From: Latrodectus hesperus
Lineage: Eukaryota; Arthropoda; Arachnida; Araneae; Theridiidae
DNA length: 64,000 bases
Assembly (NCBI GenBank): GCA_037975125.1
Contig: CM075857.1
Location: forward strand, 41,718,436-41,782,435
Direction of reading: 5' to 3'
Shown here: positions 48,634-60,546 of the stretch, piece after piece
How positions within the stretch are numbered: position 1 is the first letter of the stretch
How the letters are laid out: each line of letters opens with the position of its first letter
Made by a program: the position numbers and the translations under genes
Notes under the pieces: model-generated
What the model was told of the DNA's origin: nothing
The model's input: the letters and a program-made list of their open reading frames with translations, nothing else
Database searches by the model: none

Positions 48634-49441
48634 ACATTTTCCATTTTATCCAACTCTGCATATGTTCTAAATCTGTTTTAGTTATACTGATTTCAAAGAC
48701 TTGTATAACATATCCTGTTTTAATAATTATTCTTTTTTTAAATCTCCACATTAATGAAGTGTCATGTTTAATTTTAGAAACCTTCGACTTATAAACATTT
48801 AAATTTTATAATTGCATGATGTTATAGATTTTAATCAAAGAAGTGAACAATTAGTTCTAATTAAAATTCTGAATAGGGAAAATGAATTGAAAAAAGAATA
48901 TTTCTGACAATTGTTTGTATGAAAATTGAAGTACAATTTATTAAATGAATCATTTGAATAAATGCAGAAATTGAATAGATTCATTTGATTTTAATCATTT
49001 TAAAAGACAAAATAAAATGCTGTGTTGAAAGGTTCAAATTTTGAAATTTTGTAGCAAAAGAGTGGGTACTTTTCCATTATAATCCCTGTTTTTGATCCTA
49101 AAGAAATAGCATGTTTTTTATGGAGAAGTGAAAATAATATAACATAGATACAGTGATTTTATTGGCTCAAAATTTCATTCGAAATTTAGTGTATTAATTG
49201 AATTTTTTTTGTTTTGCACAAAAAATGACTAAAAAATAATAAGCAATTGTTAACAAGCTAAATGCTAAACAAAGCTAAAGCTAGTTGGAGCAAAAGATTA
49301 CTTGGTGATAATTTTATTAGTTAAAAGAAGCATTATGGTCACAAATCACCAAAGCAAATTACAGCTAAATACAGTAAAAATTAATTTTTTCTCATTGGAA
49401 AAAAGGTATTACATTATATTTACTCAATCTATCATTGATGC

Positions 49442-50508
49442 GAAAATTTAAGATCCTACTTTCCTGATGCCCTCGGACATCGTGGAAAAATTATACATCT
49501 TTGGTAGGACATTTGAAATAGTTTTTCCAACTAGAGACGAATGGGATAACAACATGTTTGAAACTAAAACAGGAGATCTAATCTGGCTTACAGATGGATC
49601 ACTGAAAAAAACAGCCTCTCAGGACTGAGGGGTATGTGGCATGTCACCAAGAACCAGCCTATCTGTAAACCTTAGGCGATAAGCCACGGTCTTCCAGGCA
49701 GAAGTTTTGGCCATTATCCACTGTCTGCGACTAACTATGAGGAAGGGCTACCACGGTAAACAGATTCTCATTTTTAGTGACAGTCAAATAGCTTTAAAAG
49801 TGCATAATTCTTTCAAAATCAAATCTAAAATGATTTTGGAATGCAGAAACCTTCTTACAGAACTGGCAACTAGAAACAAGGTGATCCTTGTATGGGTGCC
49901 AGGGCACAAAGGTATTGAAGGTAATGAAAGGGCTGATGAACTTGCTAAACAAGGATCGTCTTTTGCTACCATTGGTGCAGAACCTTTTTGTGGGATCAAT
50001 TTGAAGACTACAAAAACCAATGTTCTTAGATGGGAAAAACGGAAGATGTATGAAGCTTGGCTCAACACTCCTGATCAAACTCACACTAAAAGTATGATCT
50101 GTGGATCATCAGCGAGGATTGCCTCTGAAATTCTTAGATGCTGTAGGCAGAAGATACGTTTAATCGTAGGCTTCATAACTGGGCAGTACTATTTCAAAAA
50201 ACACATCCATAAAATGTGACTGTTTCAGCAAGACCCTATCTGCAGGAAATGTCATACGCAAGAGGAAACGGCCAAGCATATCATTTATGAATGCGAGGCT
50301 TTTGCCCTCCCTAGATTAACTTCTTTAGGCTTTATCCATACTAGAGAGTTACACCTAGACTCCATTAAAGGGTTATCGGACTTTATTAATAAAGTGGGTG
50401 ACCCGAGTAACTGGAAATAGGAAACATTGGGTTTGGAGTTAATGTTACAAAATGCTGATTAAAGCAGAGGTGCCAATGACATACAAACCCAACCTTAAGA
50501 AGAAGAAG
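49442..50508 (+). mobile_element. J1 non-LTR retrotransposon, copy b (5'-truncated, with TSD)
   Basis: Flanked by a perfect 11-bp direct repeat ATCATTGATGC (49431-49441 and 50509-50519). Contains the end of the RT/connection region (FLMPSDIVEKLY), a nearly open RNase H domain (LTDGS, FSDSQIA, WVPGHKGIEGNERADELAKQ at 49700-49990) and the Cys-His tail near 50240 (CRKCHTQEETAKHIIYECEA). The 3' end is AAG repeats. Early frameshift and stops (about 49620-49690) inactivate it. Inserted in sense orientation in RNASEH2A intron 1. Confidence 0.92.
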
Positions 50509-50519
50509 ATCATTGATGC

Positions 50520-52023
50520 TATTTGTAAACAGCTTCTTCTGGAAATAAAGATAGTCATTTAAATCAATTGTATCTATAAGCTAATTGTTTAGTTTATACA
50601 ATGCAAATAAAGTGTTTGTATTGTTGTTTAGTAGTTCCTGAAAGTGGAAACATTTTTAAACAATACCTGATGCAAATAGATAATTTATGTTTTTTTCTCG
50701 TTATAGAGATTATTAAAAGTGGGAGTATAATGGAAAAATACCAAAGATTGATATTTACAATAATATGAAGGAAAATGTTCATATCATAATAGAAATTTTG
50801 TGAGTTGAGCATTTCTCTGATATAAGAGTAGCAGCTTATTTTATAGACACATTTTATTAATCAACTCAAACTCCTAAAAAGGTGAACTCAAACTCCTAAA
50901 TCACCTTTTACTACTTTCTGTTTTCATGACTAGAATTTTTACAGTATTTATTTATTTTTTCAGAAAAAATCAAAATTTACACATATTTTAATATTTAAAT
51001 GATGTTTAATATATAATTTGCACAGTCAATCATTTAAATGATATAAAATCATTTAATGCCTTTTGATTAAAATATGAATACCTATATGTTTTGAGCTTTT
51101 ATGAATTTTATTTGTTGTCCTGAAAATTTTTTTTTATAGAAACAAACATATGCTCTCTATTAATGATAACTTTTGCAAATAAGAATTTATTAATATTTTT
51201 CATTTAAAAATCAATATCTATCGTTTGTAGATTTGATTCTGGTTAAAATATTACAGGCTAGATATGTCATATATTAATGATATTTAATTTTTGGGTACAC
51301 AAATGAGAAAATATTATCAAATGTTGTTACTAAGTGTATTAATATCAGAAATTACCTCTTTTACCTTATATAACTAATTTTTTCATACTGAAGCTTACAA
51401 AAAATATTCATTTAACTAACATTTACTATTTTTTTATCTTTTTTCTGTGAGTTATCTACAAAAATATCAACATGACAAGATTTATGCCTGTGAAATTGAA
51501 TAGTACCAATTTTTGTTATAGAAAAATTAATTCTTGAAGACTAAAGTACATACACAAGAAAGTTGCAAGCTGGCCGACTTTAAAGTTAATATCTATTTTT
51601 GTCTTTGGCTCATTTTAGAATGTATGCAAAGCATAAATATGGAAACTAATTTATAAAATTAAGTTTTGAGTTAGGAAATCCATGGAAAGTAATTTGAGAA
51701 AAAATTATTAGATCCATAGTATATGAAATCAATCAAAGATAATAAAAATAAGCTCATAATAAAATGTTGAACTTTACCTATTTACTTGAAGTTGACTATA
51801 TCACACTTGTTTATATTTAAGGTCTCATTAATATAAAACCTTGTGGGCAAAATGTGAAAAACACATTTTACTTGTTTATCTTTTTTTTTTAATTTCTCGT
51901 TTATCTTAATTTCTTGCAATTATTAAATATTCCTCAGTTTATATCAATTGTAAGATATTTCTTTAATTCTATAATCAAATTTTAAATTATCAGTAGAAAT
52001 AACTGATAGTTTTTCTTCTAAAG
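50520..52023. other. Remainder of RNASEH2A intron 1
   Basis: AT-rich sequence ending in the acceptor TTTTTCTTCTAAAG. No other element recognised. Confidence 0.6.
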
Positions 52024-52095
52024 GTCCTATGGTTTATGGAGCAGCTTATTGTCCCATCTCTCAACTAGATGCACTTAAGGCTAAAGGTGTTGCTG
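52024..52095 (+). CDS. RNASEH2A: Ribonuclease H2 subunit A, exon 2
   Basis: Acceptor AAAG at 52020-52023, donor G|GTAAAT at 52095/52096. It encodes GPMVYGAAYCPISQLDALKA then KGVA, with the first Gly and the last Asp split across introns (phase 1 on both sides). It corresponds to the GPMVYA..Y segment after the DEAGRG motif. The retrotransposon block of intron 2 begins only about 55 bases after the donor. Confidence 0.92.
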
Positions 52096-52302
52096 GTAAA
52101 TAATGAATTTTATAAATATTACTAGATTTATGTGAAATTTATATAAATTATTATTATTATTTTTTTATCCTACATCGAGACAGCGGCCTAATTGTTCATA
52201 TGTCCTCTGGCAGTCAAATAGATTTAGATTTAAAATTTGGGTGGTCCAAAAGAACCTAGCACTGCGACCATAGGTCTATTGTACTATACCCCTCAGAAAG
52301 CC

Positions 52303-55300
52303 CTATTTGAAGAGACCAGTGGCTGAAGCAAAGTTCAACAGACATTTTACAGAAATTTCCTGTAACATCTTAGGTTCAATCAAGTGCTGACCCAGGTGTT
52401 CAAATCTATGTGCAGAAAAGGTTTCACATTCACATAAGATGTGTATTGAAGTTTCTTCCATATAATAACAACCTCTACAAGTGGGATCATCTGAAACTCC
52501 CATTATCATGAGATGTCTTTTAAGGTGGCAGTGTCCTGTAACTAGTCCCACTGTTTTCCTTAGACTGTCTCTATTGAGCTTTAATAATTCTTTTTGCCTT
52601 TTGCTAGGGCACGTGCTATTTAATAGCCTTGCTTGTCTTTGATCATTGGCATTGTACCAGTTCATAAACTGTTGTTTTTTGAAGAGATCAAAGACATTTT
52701 TTCTGATCAATTCTTTTGAAATACCTAGCACTCGTTCAGGACCAAAAAGTCATTTGTTGATCCAGTCCTTTGCTAGCTCATCAGCTAATTCATTGCCAGG
52801 AACACCAGAGTGCCCAGGCACTCACATTAAAGTGATGGTGTTATTATTAGCTAATTTACACAGATTGAGAAAACATACCCAGACAAGAACAAAAGTTACA
52901 GTAGACTTCTGTAAAGCTAGTAATGCAGCTTGACTGTCAGAACAGATGATTATTCTTTTACGAGAATACTTTCTGTCCAAGCATATTCTACTGCACATAA
53001 GAATGGCAAAGACCTCTGCTTCAGATACAGTTGTATATTTACCCAAAGAGAATGATAACTTTGTGCCATCAGCTGGACAACAAATACCAGCCCCAGTATT
53101 GGAATTCATTTTTGAGCCATCAGTATACCAGTAAATACAGCTTTCACTGATAGCAACATTATTCCAGTCTTCTCTCAAGGGAAATTTGATTGTATAAGGC
53201 TTATCAAAAGCATGCTTAACAATCGTGTAATCAGTAGGCATACTTATAAAAGGATGACTAGTTACGTCAGCATTGAGGTTTCCCCATGATAAAAATCTAG
53301 AGTATTCCTTCCATTGACCTGTATTTTTAAGCCTCTTCATGCTAAGTATTGCTTCTGCTTCAATACGCATATAAAGAGGATGCATACCAAGCAGAAGCTC
53401 CAGTGTAGATGTGGGAGTTGTACGAATACACCCAGAGATAGCTACACAAAGCATCCTTTGAAATTTTGTTAGTTCTGCTTTGGCAGTTTCGTTTCTGATT
53501 TTAAACCACCAGACCACTGAACCATAGGTAATGACTGGACAAATAATCATAGTGTAAATCCAATGAATAACTTTGGGATTTTGGCCCCAAGTTTTTCCAA
53601 ATGCATTTCTACAAGACCAGAAAGCTTTTTTTGCTCTTTCAATACAAAAGTTGAAGTGCTTGTTTCAACTTAAGTTCATGTCAAAAAATACTCCTAAGAA
53701 TTTAACTTCTTTGGAGCAAGTTAATTCTTGACCAAAAAAAGTGATCTTTTTCAGATTAAGATTCTTTTTCTTTGTGAAGGCTACCATAGTGGTTTTTTGA
53801 GGATTTACAGAAAGGCCTTCTTTTTTACACCAAGTCTCAACTTGTTTGAGGGTGCTGGACATGATGCTGGAGATTGTTTCACCAAACTTACCCCTGACGA
53901 TTATAACTAAATCATCTGCATATCCAATGGTGGTTATGCCTGGTTTTTTTAACACCTCTAGAAGGGAGTCTACAACATAACACCATAAGATGGGTGAAAG
54001 AACCCCTCCCTGTGGACAACCAGCTTTGGCTTGGATCATCATGTTTTCACCTAAAAATGAGGCAGTGACAAATCTGTTATTGAGCAGATTTTCTATCCAA
54101 GAACAGATTGTATCATTAACTCCCTTTCTAGCAAGAGATTGTAAAATGGTTTCAATGGGTACCTTATCAAAGGCACCTTCTATATCTAAGAAAACAGCTA
54201 AAGCAAGTTCCTTAGCCTTAAAGTTCTTTTCCAAAATGAAGGATAGGTTGTAGATCGTACTATCAGTGGATCTACCTGGTTAATATGCATATTGAGAGTC
54301 AGAAAGTGGTTTTTCCACTAAGTAAACTTCTCTAATATATCTGTCTATCAGCTTTTCAATTGCCTTTAGAAGAAAGGATGTTAAGCTGATAGGTCTAAAA
54401 GATTTAGCATCATAGTAATTATCTTTCCCTATTTTAGGAATAAAAATAACTTTTGTATGCCTTCAGGCAATAGGTATATGCCCGAAGGCTATACTTACCC
54501 TAAAGATTCTACACAGAATTGGAGCAATGCACTGGACTCCCTCAATAAGCAGAGCCGGTACAATCCCATCCATTCCTGGTGATTTATAAGGTTTAAAGGA
54601 CATTATTGCCCATCTTGTTCGATCATAAGTTATGATTCTTTTGGCAACATCCCATTTACTTCTACCACAATTTGAAGTAGGGAGTGTAAAATTAGGAGTA
54701 CCCTTTATTTCGTTAGAACCTGGAAAGTGAACTCTGAACAGTTCAGACAGAGTCTCTCTCCCAGATTCTGAAAACTTACCATTTGGCAATTTAAGAGTAT
54801 TTAGACAGCAGTTCCTGTCTTTAGACATTATTTTAACGAGTCTTGCAGTAGCAGACACAGTTTTAATGTCAGTGCAATAATTTCGCCAAGAATTCTTTTA
54901 GAATTCCTGATAGCTTTATTATACGTGGTAAGTGCCAGTTTATATTTCTGCCACTCACCATTCTTTTTGGCTCTATTAAAGAGCTTTCTACATTGTCTTC
55001 GCAATTTACTTAACTCTTTAGACCACCAAGGAACTAACCTTGGAGAGCAAGTATTGCTGACATCACAATTTTGATAGTAAGCTTGGAGAATGGCATGTTG
55101 CATTTGATCAACGGCCAACTCCAAATCTGCTACCGAAGATAACTTACCGAAGTCGCCTTCCTTGATAAGATCTTCTAGATCTTTTTTGTAGAAACCCCAA
55201 TTGGTATTTTTTGGGTTCCTACCTACCACCTCTAGTCTGTTTGCCCCTAAAACAGAAAAGCAAATGTATTGGTGGTCAGATAAGCTTATTTCATCAGACA

Positions 55301-55787
55301 CTTTCCAATCTTTAATAAAGTCAGCACACTTACTATTACATAAAGTGATGTCAATGACTTCTCTTCTATTTATAGTAATAAAGGTGGGTTCATTACCTCT
55401 ATTAAGAATAAATAGATTATAATACAAAATGTATTCTAAAAGATCCTCACCACGTTTGTTGCAATCACTACTTCCCCACATAGTGTGGTGAGCATTAGCA
55501 TCACATCCTATGATGAGTTTCTTACTCAAATTGTTATAATCTAAAAGATTAACAATTTGCTCATTGAATGTGTCGTTATCTTCAAAGGGAAGATATGAAG
55601 ACATAAAGATAATTTCATCTTTGATTCCTTGCAGTAAACAGGATACTTTTACAGCAACATTATCCCCATTTAGGTAATTGACCAGAATGAGGGCATTTAA
55701 TTTGTTGCTAATAGCAATACATGCTCTTGGTCTCAAACAACATTTATCATAAAATATGTTAAAACCCTGAACATGTAGGCCCAACAC
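52303..55787 (-). pseudogene. J2 ORF2: endonuclease, reverse transcriptase, RNase H
   Basis: Endonuclease in 54828-55787 (KKLIIGCDANAHHTMWGSSD, NRREVIDITLC, ISLSDHQYICF). RT in 53665-54858: KSFRPISLTSFLLKAIEKLI, PGRSTDSTIYNL, ALAVFLDIEGAFDKV and an intact catalytic box TTIGYADDLVI near 53920. RNase H in 52750-53550 (YWYTDGSKMNS, ICSDSQAALLAL, VPGHSGVPGNELADEL), then CRGCYYMEETSIHILCECE at about 52430-52490. Lesions seen: a 1-base deletion in an A-run near 54895, TGA for Trp in PIA*RHTKVIFIPK (about 54467), TAA in YAY*PGRS (about 54282), a stop between RT and the connection near 53670, TGA before VPGHSG (about 52830) and another at about 52750. Confidence 0.85.
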
Positions 55788-55938
55788 AGAACCATTGGAA
55801 GTCCATGGCTCTTGAATTAAAACAATATCAACCTCCCCCTAGTCATCTTCTTGCTAAGAATAGCTGAAGCTGATCGACTATGATGAAGGTTGATCTGTGC
55901 TACTTTGATGATACTTACCATTGTGGCACCCAAAGAAG

Positions 55939-57085
55939 CTAAGAAGAAGCACTGCCTCCCAAGTCTCCATAAGTAGGGGACTTACTTACTTGAGTTTCCT
56001 GCAAAACCTTTTCAATCTCACTCTCAGATAGAGGAGAGCTGGGTTGCAGGGTTATATCAGAACCAGAATCTAAATCTAGTTCTTCAAGGTTGGGTAATTC
56101 ACTTTCCTTACTAGAAGTAGGAGAGGATTTACTTACTTGAGAGGAAGTTGCACCTTCTTGTTCAACTTCCATCTCTTCAATGCTCTGTACATCTTTCTGG
56201 TTTGGGTTCCGGAGAATTTTAAAAGTTCCCCAATCCAAACCAATATAGGCACCATAATTTGCCTTTTTGATGGCTTCTGAGGCTTCCTTATCAACCTCGA
56301 AGATCCATCTAATGGAATGTGTCTCTACAGATTTCTGCAGAGTATGCCATTCTAAAGACTTCAACTCCGGGTTGAGTCTATTTAGCCGTTTCAGAAATAT
56401 GGCAGGATCTTTGGTATGTGTGTCCCTTGTCTTAAAGGCCACCTTTACCGGTTTAGGTAGATCACTGGGACCCAGAACACTGAGCCCCTCACTACCAAAC
56501 AGACTCTTGTTACCATGGAAGGATTTTTTAATCCATTCCACAGTTTCAAGGTCATCACATTGGAGAATTAGTGCCCCAGATACTAAGCTTAAGCCTCGAA
56601 TCCTAGGCAGATGATTTCCTATGGGGACCTCATCTGTCCTGGTGAGAATCTCCAGCTGTATAGGGTCAATATCCTCCTTGTTAAGTTTGATGGTTGGGAA
56701 ACCATCCTTCACAATAGCTGCTTTATGGCTTTTAACAGCCTGAGCAAAAGTCCCAGGTTGATGATCATCCCTGGGCTTTTTGGAGGCAGTGTTGATGGGA
56801 GAAGGGGTTGAAACCTCGGACCTAAGTCTTTTGGTGCCACCCACCTTCTGAGCAGTCTCCACCTGCTCCTTTGCTTTATTACGACGCCTTAGATTGCGTC
56901 TTTGTGATTTTGTGAGACCTCCTGGTTCTCCAACTGTGGTGCCAGTGTGCTGCCTTGCGGCAACTCCACTTCCTCCAGCAGCCAGATTGCCAGTGTTCTC
57001 CTTTTTGCCGGGATTCTGTTCCTTAGGAACCGTTTGCCGGCTGATTGGATAACACCAGAAGATGTATCCAATCCTTTTTTATCAT
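55939..57085 (-). CDS. J2 ORF1, gag-like protein with DUF4780-like domain
   Basis: Nucleic-acid-binding ORF1 protein of the retrotransposon, expected to package the element RNA. The frame is open from the stop at 55939 up to about 57085; I see no ATG in the upstream part, so the start is uncertain (a GTG lies at 56860-56862). The N-terminal half is basic and low in complexity (QRRNLRRRNKAKEQ). The domain runs from DPIQLEILTRTDEVPIGNHL through LPKPVKVAFKTRDTHTKDPA and LNPELKSLEWHTLQ to YIGLDWGTFKIL, the pattern of DUF4780 proteins of arthropod retrotransposons. The C-terminus is acidic and Ser-rich. Unlike ORF2 I see no internal stop over more than 300 codons. Confidence 0.65.
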
Positions 57086-57429
57086 TTTCACTTTTTGTTT
57101 TTTTTATTTTTTTCATCCATAACAGATCAAGGAACTGGGAGGAAAATATACGGTCACAATTTGCATGGCCTCCCTGTACAGGTGGAAGGCAAACATACAA
57201 CGAGGTTTTGCCTGGTTCCTCGAGGGGCCCGTTACCGACACCATAACCCTGGTGCCATTCATCCATCAGCACGGAGCCTAACACCTTGGATTGGGTTACC
57301 TTTCTGTATTAGCCAGGTGTATTAGCACAGCCTTCTCGCCATGGGTGACCCTACCAGGAACCCAAACTGAGTTTAGGTTCCAGACGTACATCACTTGTGC
57401 TACCTGTTTACACCCTCACACCACTTTGA

Positions 57430-58782
57430 GGTTACAGAATAGGATTTGTGAGGGTGGCAGTCCAATAAAAATTAGCCTTTTTGTGAAAGTTGTCGGATAA
57501 ACAGTTCAAAAGAGAAAGTGCGGGGCAGCTTGTCAAATGAATAAAGTCCATAAAAGCTCCTGAAGGACACAGGGTATAGTAGGGCGTGTTGACCATACCG
57601 ATACGGCTTAAGTGACCCTGGAGAAAGTCATGTCCCGTCAAAATTCTGAAATTGTCTGTGAAAATGGAGCTTGGAAAGCACATGGGGAGTGGAGAGTTCA
57701 ACAGGGAACCCCAAGCCTTGTCTTTAGTAATTTCGCTATATGAATTATGAAGAAGAATCTTTGAGGAGTTTGTATTTGATTAAGTTGCAGATTTGTTGGT
57801 ATGATGGAATAAAATCAAGCTGATGCAGTTTACATTCATTCTTTGCAAAATCATCTGCTTTTTCGTTCCCATAGATATTACAATGACTAGGTATCCTCTG
57901 AAGAACAATTTCCCACCCGACGGAAACGACATGATTGAAGAGTGATTTTACTTCTTCCACGTGAAATAAATCGCTTATTGAGTATGAAGTGATGGCCACA
58001 ATAGCAGACTGGGAGTCAATAAAAAAGGCAATTTTCTTTAGTAGAGTGCTCAGTCCAAGAAGATTCACAGTGGCACACTTTATGGCCTCAATTTCAGCAT
58101 CAAAGTTTGTGGCTCCAGATCCCACAGATAAAGATTCCTCAAAAAATCCCTTGCAGTATACACCAACTCCAGTTGAGTCTCCTGTTGTCGAGCCATCTTG
58201 GTAAATGTAGAGCCATTCATCACTTGGGTATTTTGTAGCGATAGTCTCTGGGGAATGAATTCTGAGAATCTCTGGGTTAGCATTGCACTTCTTTTCTAAC
58301 ATGCTGATTGTGAGGCAAAAGGTTGGGATTTTACGATCAGGGGGAAGCTCAAAGTTGACAGGGGGGGAAGGTTTGAATGTCAGGGTGTAATCCCTTTTGA
58401 GACCCTCAGCCTTGGACAAAAAATTTGCATGAGTTTTTAGTCTTAATGTGGAGGGGATATAATCCCTCCAATGGTTTAAGTCAAGTCCCCTGCATTTTTC
58501 ATAAACCTTTAAAAGTTGTTTCTCTCTTCTTAATTTCAATGGCTCAATGTTGGACTGGATTTCCATTGCAGTGATTGGGGTGGAGCCAACTCCACTGGTT
58601 ATGAGCCTAAGAGCCTTATTTTGAGTTAAGTCCACTATTTTAGAGCAACTTTCTGACGCAGTGGCAATGAGCTCTCCCCCATATTCCAAAACAGGTCGAA
58701 GATACGTTTTTATAAGTGGTGGAAAGTGTATCAGAAGAGGAGCCCCAGGTAATACCAGAAAGTCTTCTCAAAAGACTTAGCC
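57430..58782 (-). pseudogene. Jockey-like retrotransposon, family J3, 3' part (RT thumb and RNase H)
   Basis: The minus strand enters in coding sequence at 58782 (RLSLLRRLSGITWGSSSDTL, then Y.TYLRPVLEYGGEL after a 1-base insertion near 58715), continuing through 57745-58689. RNase H motifs: YIYQDGSTTGDSTGVGVYCK, FFIDSQSAIVAI, QRIPSHCNIYGNEKADDFAK. After a stop near 57742 the tail reads LTGHDFLQGHLSRIGMVNTP, YYTLCPSGAFMDFIHLTSCP and ends YWTATLTNPIL at about 57432. RNase H itself is open over about 310 codons. The sequence is clearly a different family from J1 and J2. The 5' end is exactly at the direct repeat 58783-58792. Confidence 0.85.
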
Positions 58783-58792
58783 TATAAATTAT

Positions 58793-60419
58793 AAAACTTC
58801 TTTTCTTTTTAATGATTTTATAATATACTTGACTCTTACTGGTATTTGTTGAGAAAAAGAATAAAAAATTATTTAAATAATAAAAAATGGAGTCTCCCTC
58901 TGCATTAAACTTAGTAATTCACTTTATTATATTTATAAGTAACACACACAATCTCAGTTTATATGAGATATAATAAAGATATAAGCTGAAAACCAATGTA
59001 AATGCTAAGAAAGATGTATCATTAAAAGAATTTATCTATGATACATCCTTTAACAAAGATACATTTTTTAAGAAATTTTAAATCAAATTATCAATTTTCT
59101 AGACCAGTTCCATTGCCACATTTCAAAATATAAAAGAAATTACTATGTAGGAAGTTTGATACCAAAAACACTGTGTCTGTCTTAAACTTTTTATAGAAAT
59201 TTTCATTTTTCTTCATTAAATTTATAATTTCTGATTGAATAGAAAAATAAAATGCAGGATTTTTAGCTCAGCAAAATGTCTTTGCACAATAGGAATACTA
59301 GTGAAATTCAAACAAAAGAAGCATGAATAGCCAGCTCCTTATCTTGGTAAAATTTTCTCATCTTATAGAAATATTTTTTAAAAAAATATTCATCCTTATT
59401 CATTATTTCTAAAGGCTTTATCAACATGTTGAGAATGCTTTCTTGATAACAATTGAAAACTAAATACTTTCAATTGTTATCAAGAAAGCATTCTGACCAT
59501 CTTGCATATGCTGATACTTCATATAAATACTTAAAAAAAATTTTAAATGTACAAAATCTGATAAAAATTATTCATTTCTGTTTACCTAGGAGACATTTTA
59601 TTATTTAAATTTTATTTAATAAATTATATTTATCATTTGTTTAACATAACATTTAACTTATTTTATTGATTTATTAAGTAAAAATTGTTTAATTTTTATT
59701 AAAAAAAAAACCTATCAAATATGAAATGCTGGTCATTTTATTAATCATATTTTATGGAGTAAAAACGGAATAATAGTTATTTAATGTGACAATTATTTCA
59801 AAACCATTGTTAATAACTATTTTTTGAATATCACTCAGTAGAGTTATCTAATAACGAAGTCAAAATATTGTGATTTTAAGATCAAATGATCAATTTATTC
59901 TAAATTACAGATTATCATGTTTTAACTATTATACATTAACCATTTTTTACTATTCAGTAATACACTGAGATTAAAGGAAAGTTTTTAAAATAACACAAAT
60001 ATTATTCTTAATAGCTTATATTTTATAATTATTGAATAAGATAATCTCTTGCTCATCATTTTTTTAAATAACTTAAATGAGTATTGTGGATTTAAATTTA
60101 ATGTGAATTTTTGCATCATATTATTTCCAAATTGTTTTAAATTTAAAATCATTTTCTGGTCCACATAATATTTAATTATCACTAATAATTATTTTTTTAA
60201 GTTTATTTTAATTTTATTTTATTAATTTGAAAGATGATATGAAATTTATTGATATATATATTTTAATATATAAACTATTATCAGTACATTTTTTCTTTAA
60301 ATTTTATCATAATTTTTTTTCTAAAAAGAATCTGATTCTTCTTTGTAACAAGTTTCTTTATATTTACAAATTCTGCTTTTGCTTATGTATATAATTATTT
60401 TAATTACTTATTTTCCCAG
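58793..60419. other. Remainder of RNASEH2A intron 2
   Basis: AT-rich, with a long perfect hairpin at 59432-59494, ending in the acceptor TTTTCCCAG. No other element recognised. Confidence 0.6.
59432..59494. repeat. Perfect 27-bp hairpin in RNASEH2A intron 2
   Basis: The arm at 59432-59458 (begins AGAATGCTTTCTTGATAAC) is the exact inverse of 59468-59494, with a 9-base loop (59459-59467). No flanking TSD recognised. Confidence 0.95.
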
Positions 60420-60546
60420 ATTCAAAAACTCTTACTGAGGAGAAAAGAGAAAATCTATTTGACTTAATTGATGAAGCAAAGGATATGATGGGATGGATTT
60501 TGGAAATTCATTCGCCAACGGTCATCAGTAATAGTATGCTGAGAAG
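60420..60546 (+). CDS. RNASEH2A: Ribonuclease H2 subunit A, exon 3
   Basis: Acceptor CCCAG (60418-60419), donor AG|GTAATT (60546/60547), ending in phase 2. Joined to exon 2 it restores VADSKTLTEEKRENLFDLID, then MMGWILEIHSPTVISNSMLR. DSKTL and the SP..IS.SML segment are conserved across eukaryotic RNase H2 A subunits and include substrate-contacting residues. The C-terminal half of the enzyme (second DSK/VDTVG block, the later catalytic Asp residues and the C-terminal helix) must be encoded beyond position 64000. Confidence 0.93.

Larger units (their letters stand above)
52152..57430 (-). mobile_element. Jockey-like non-LTR retrotransposon, family J2 (nearly full length, inactivated)
   Basis: Minus-strand order: 5' UTR (about 57100-57430), ORF1, ORF2 with endonuclease, RT, RNase H and a Cys-rich tail, and a 3' end of AAT repeats at about 52152-52165. 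ORF1 and ORF2 are annotated separately. The element lies antisense in RNASEH2A intron 2. Its right boundary with J3 is uncertain between about 57285 and 57435. Confidence 0.85.
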
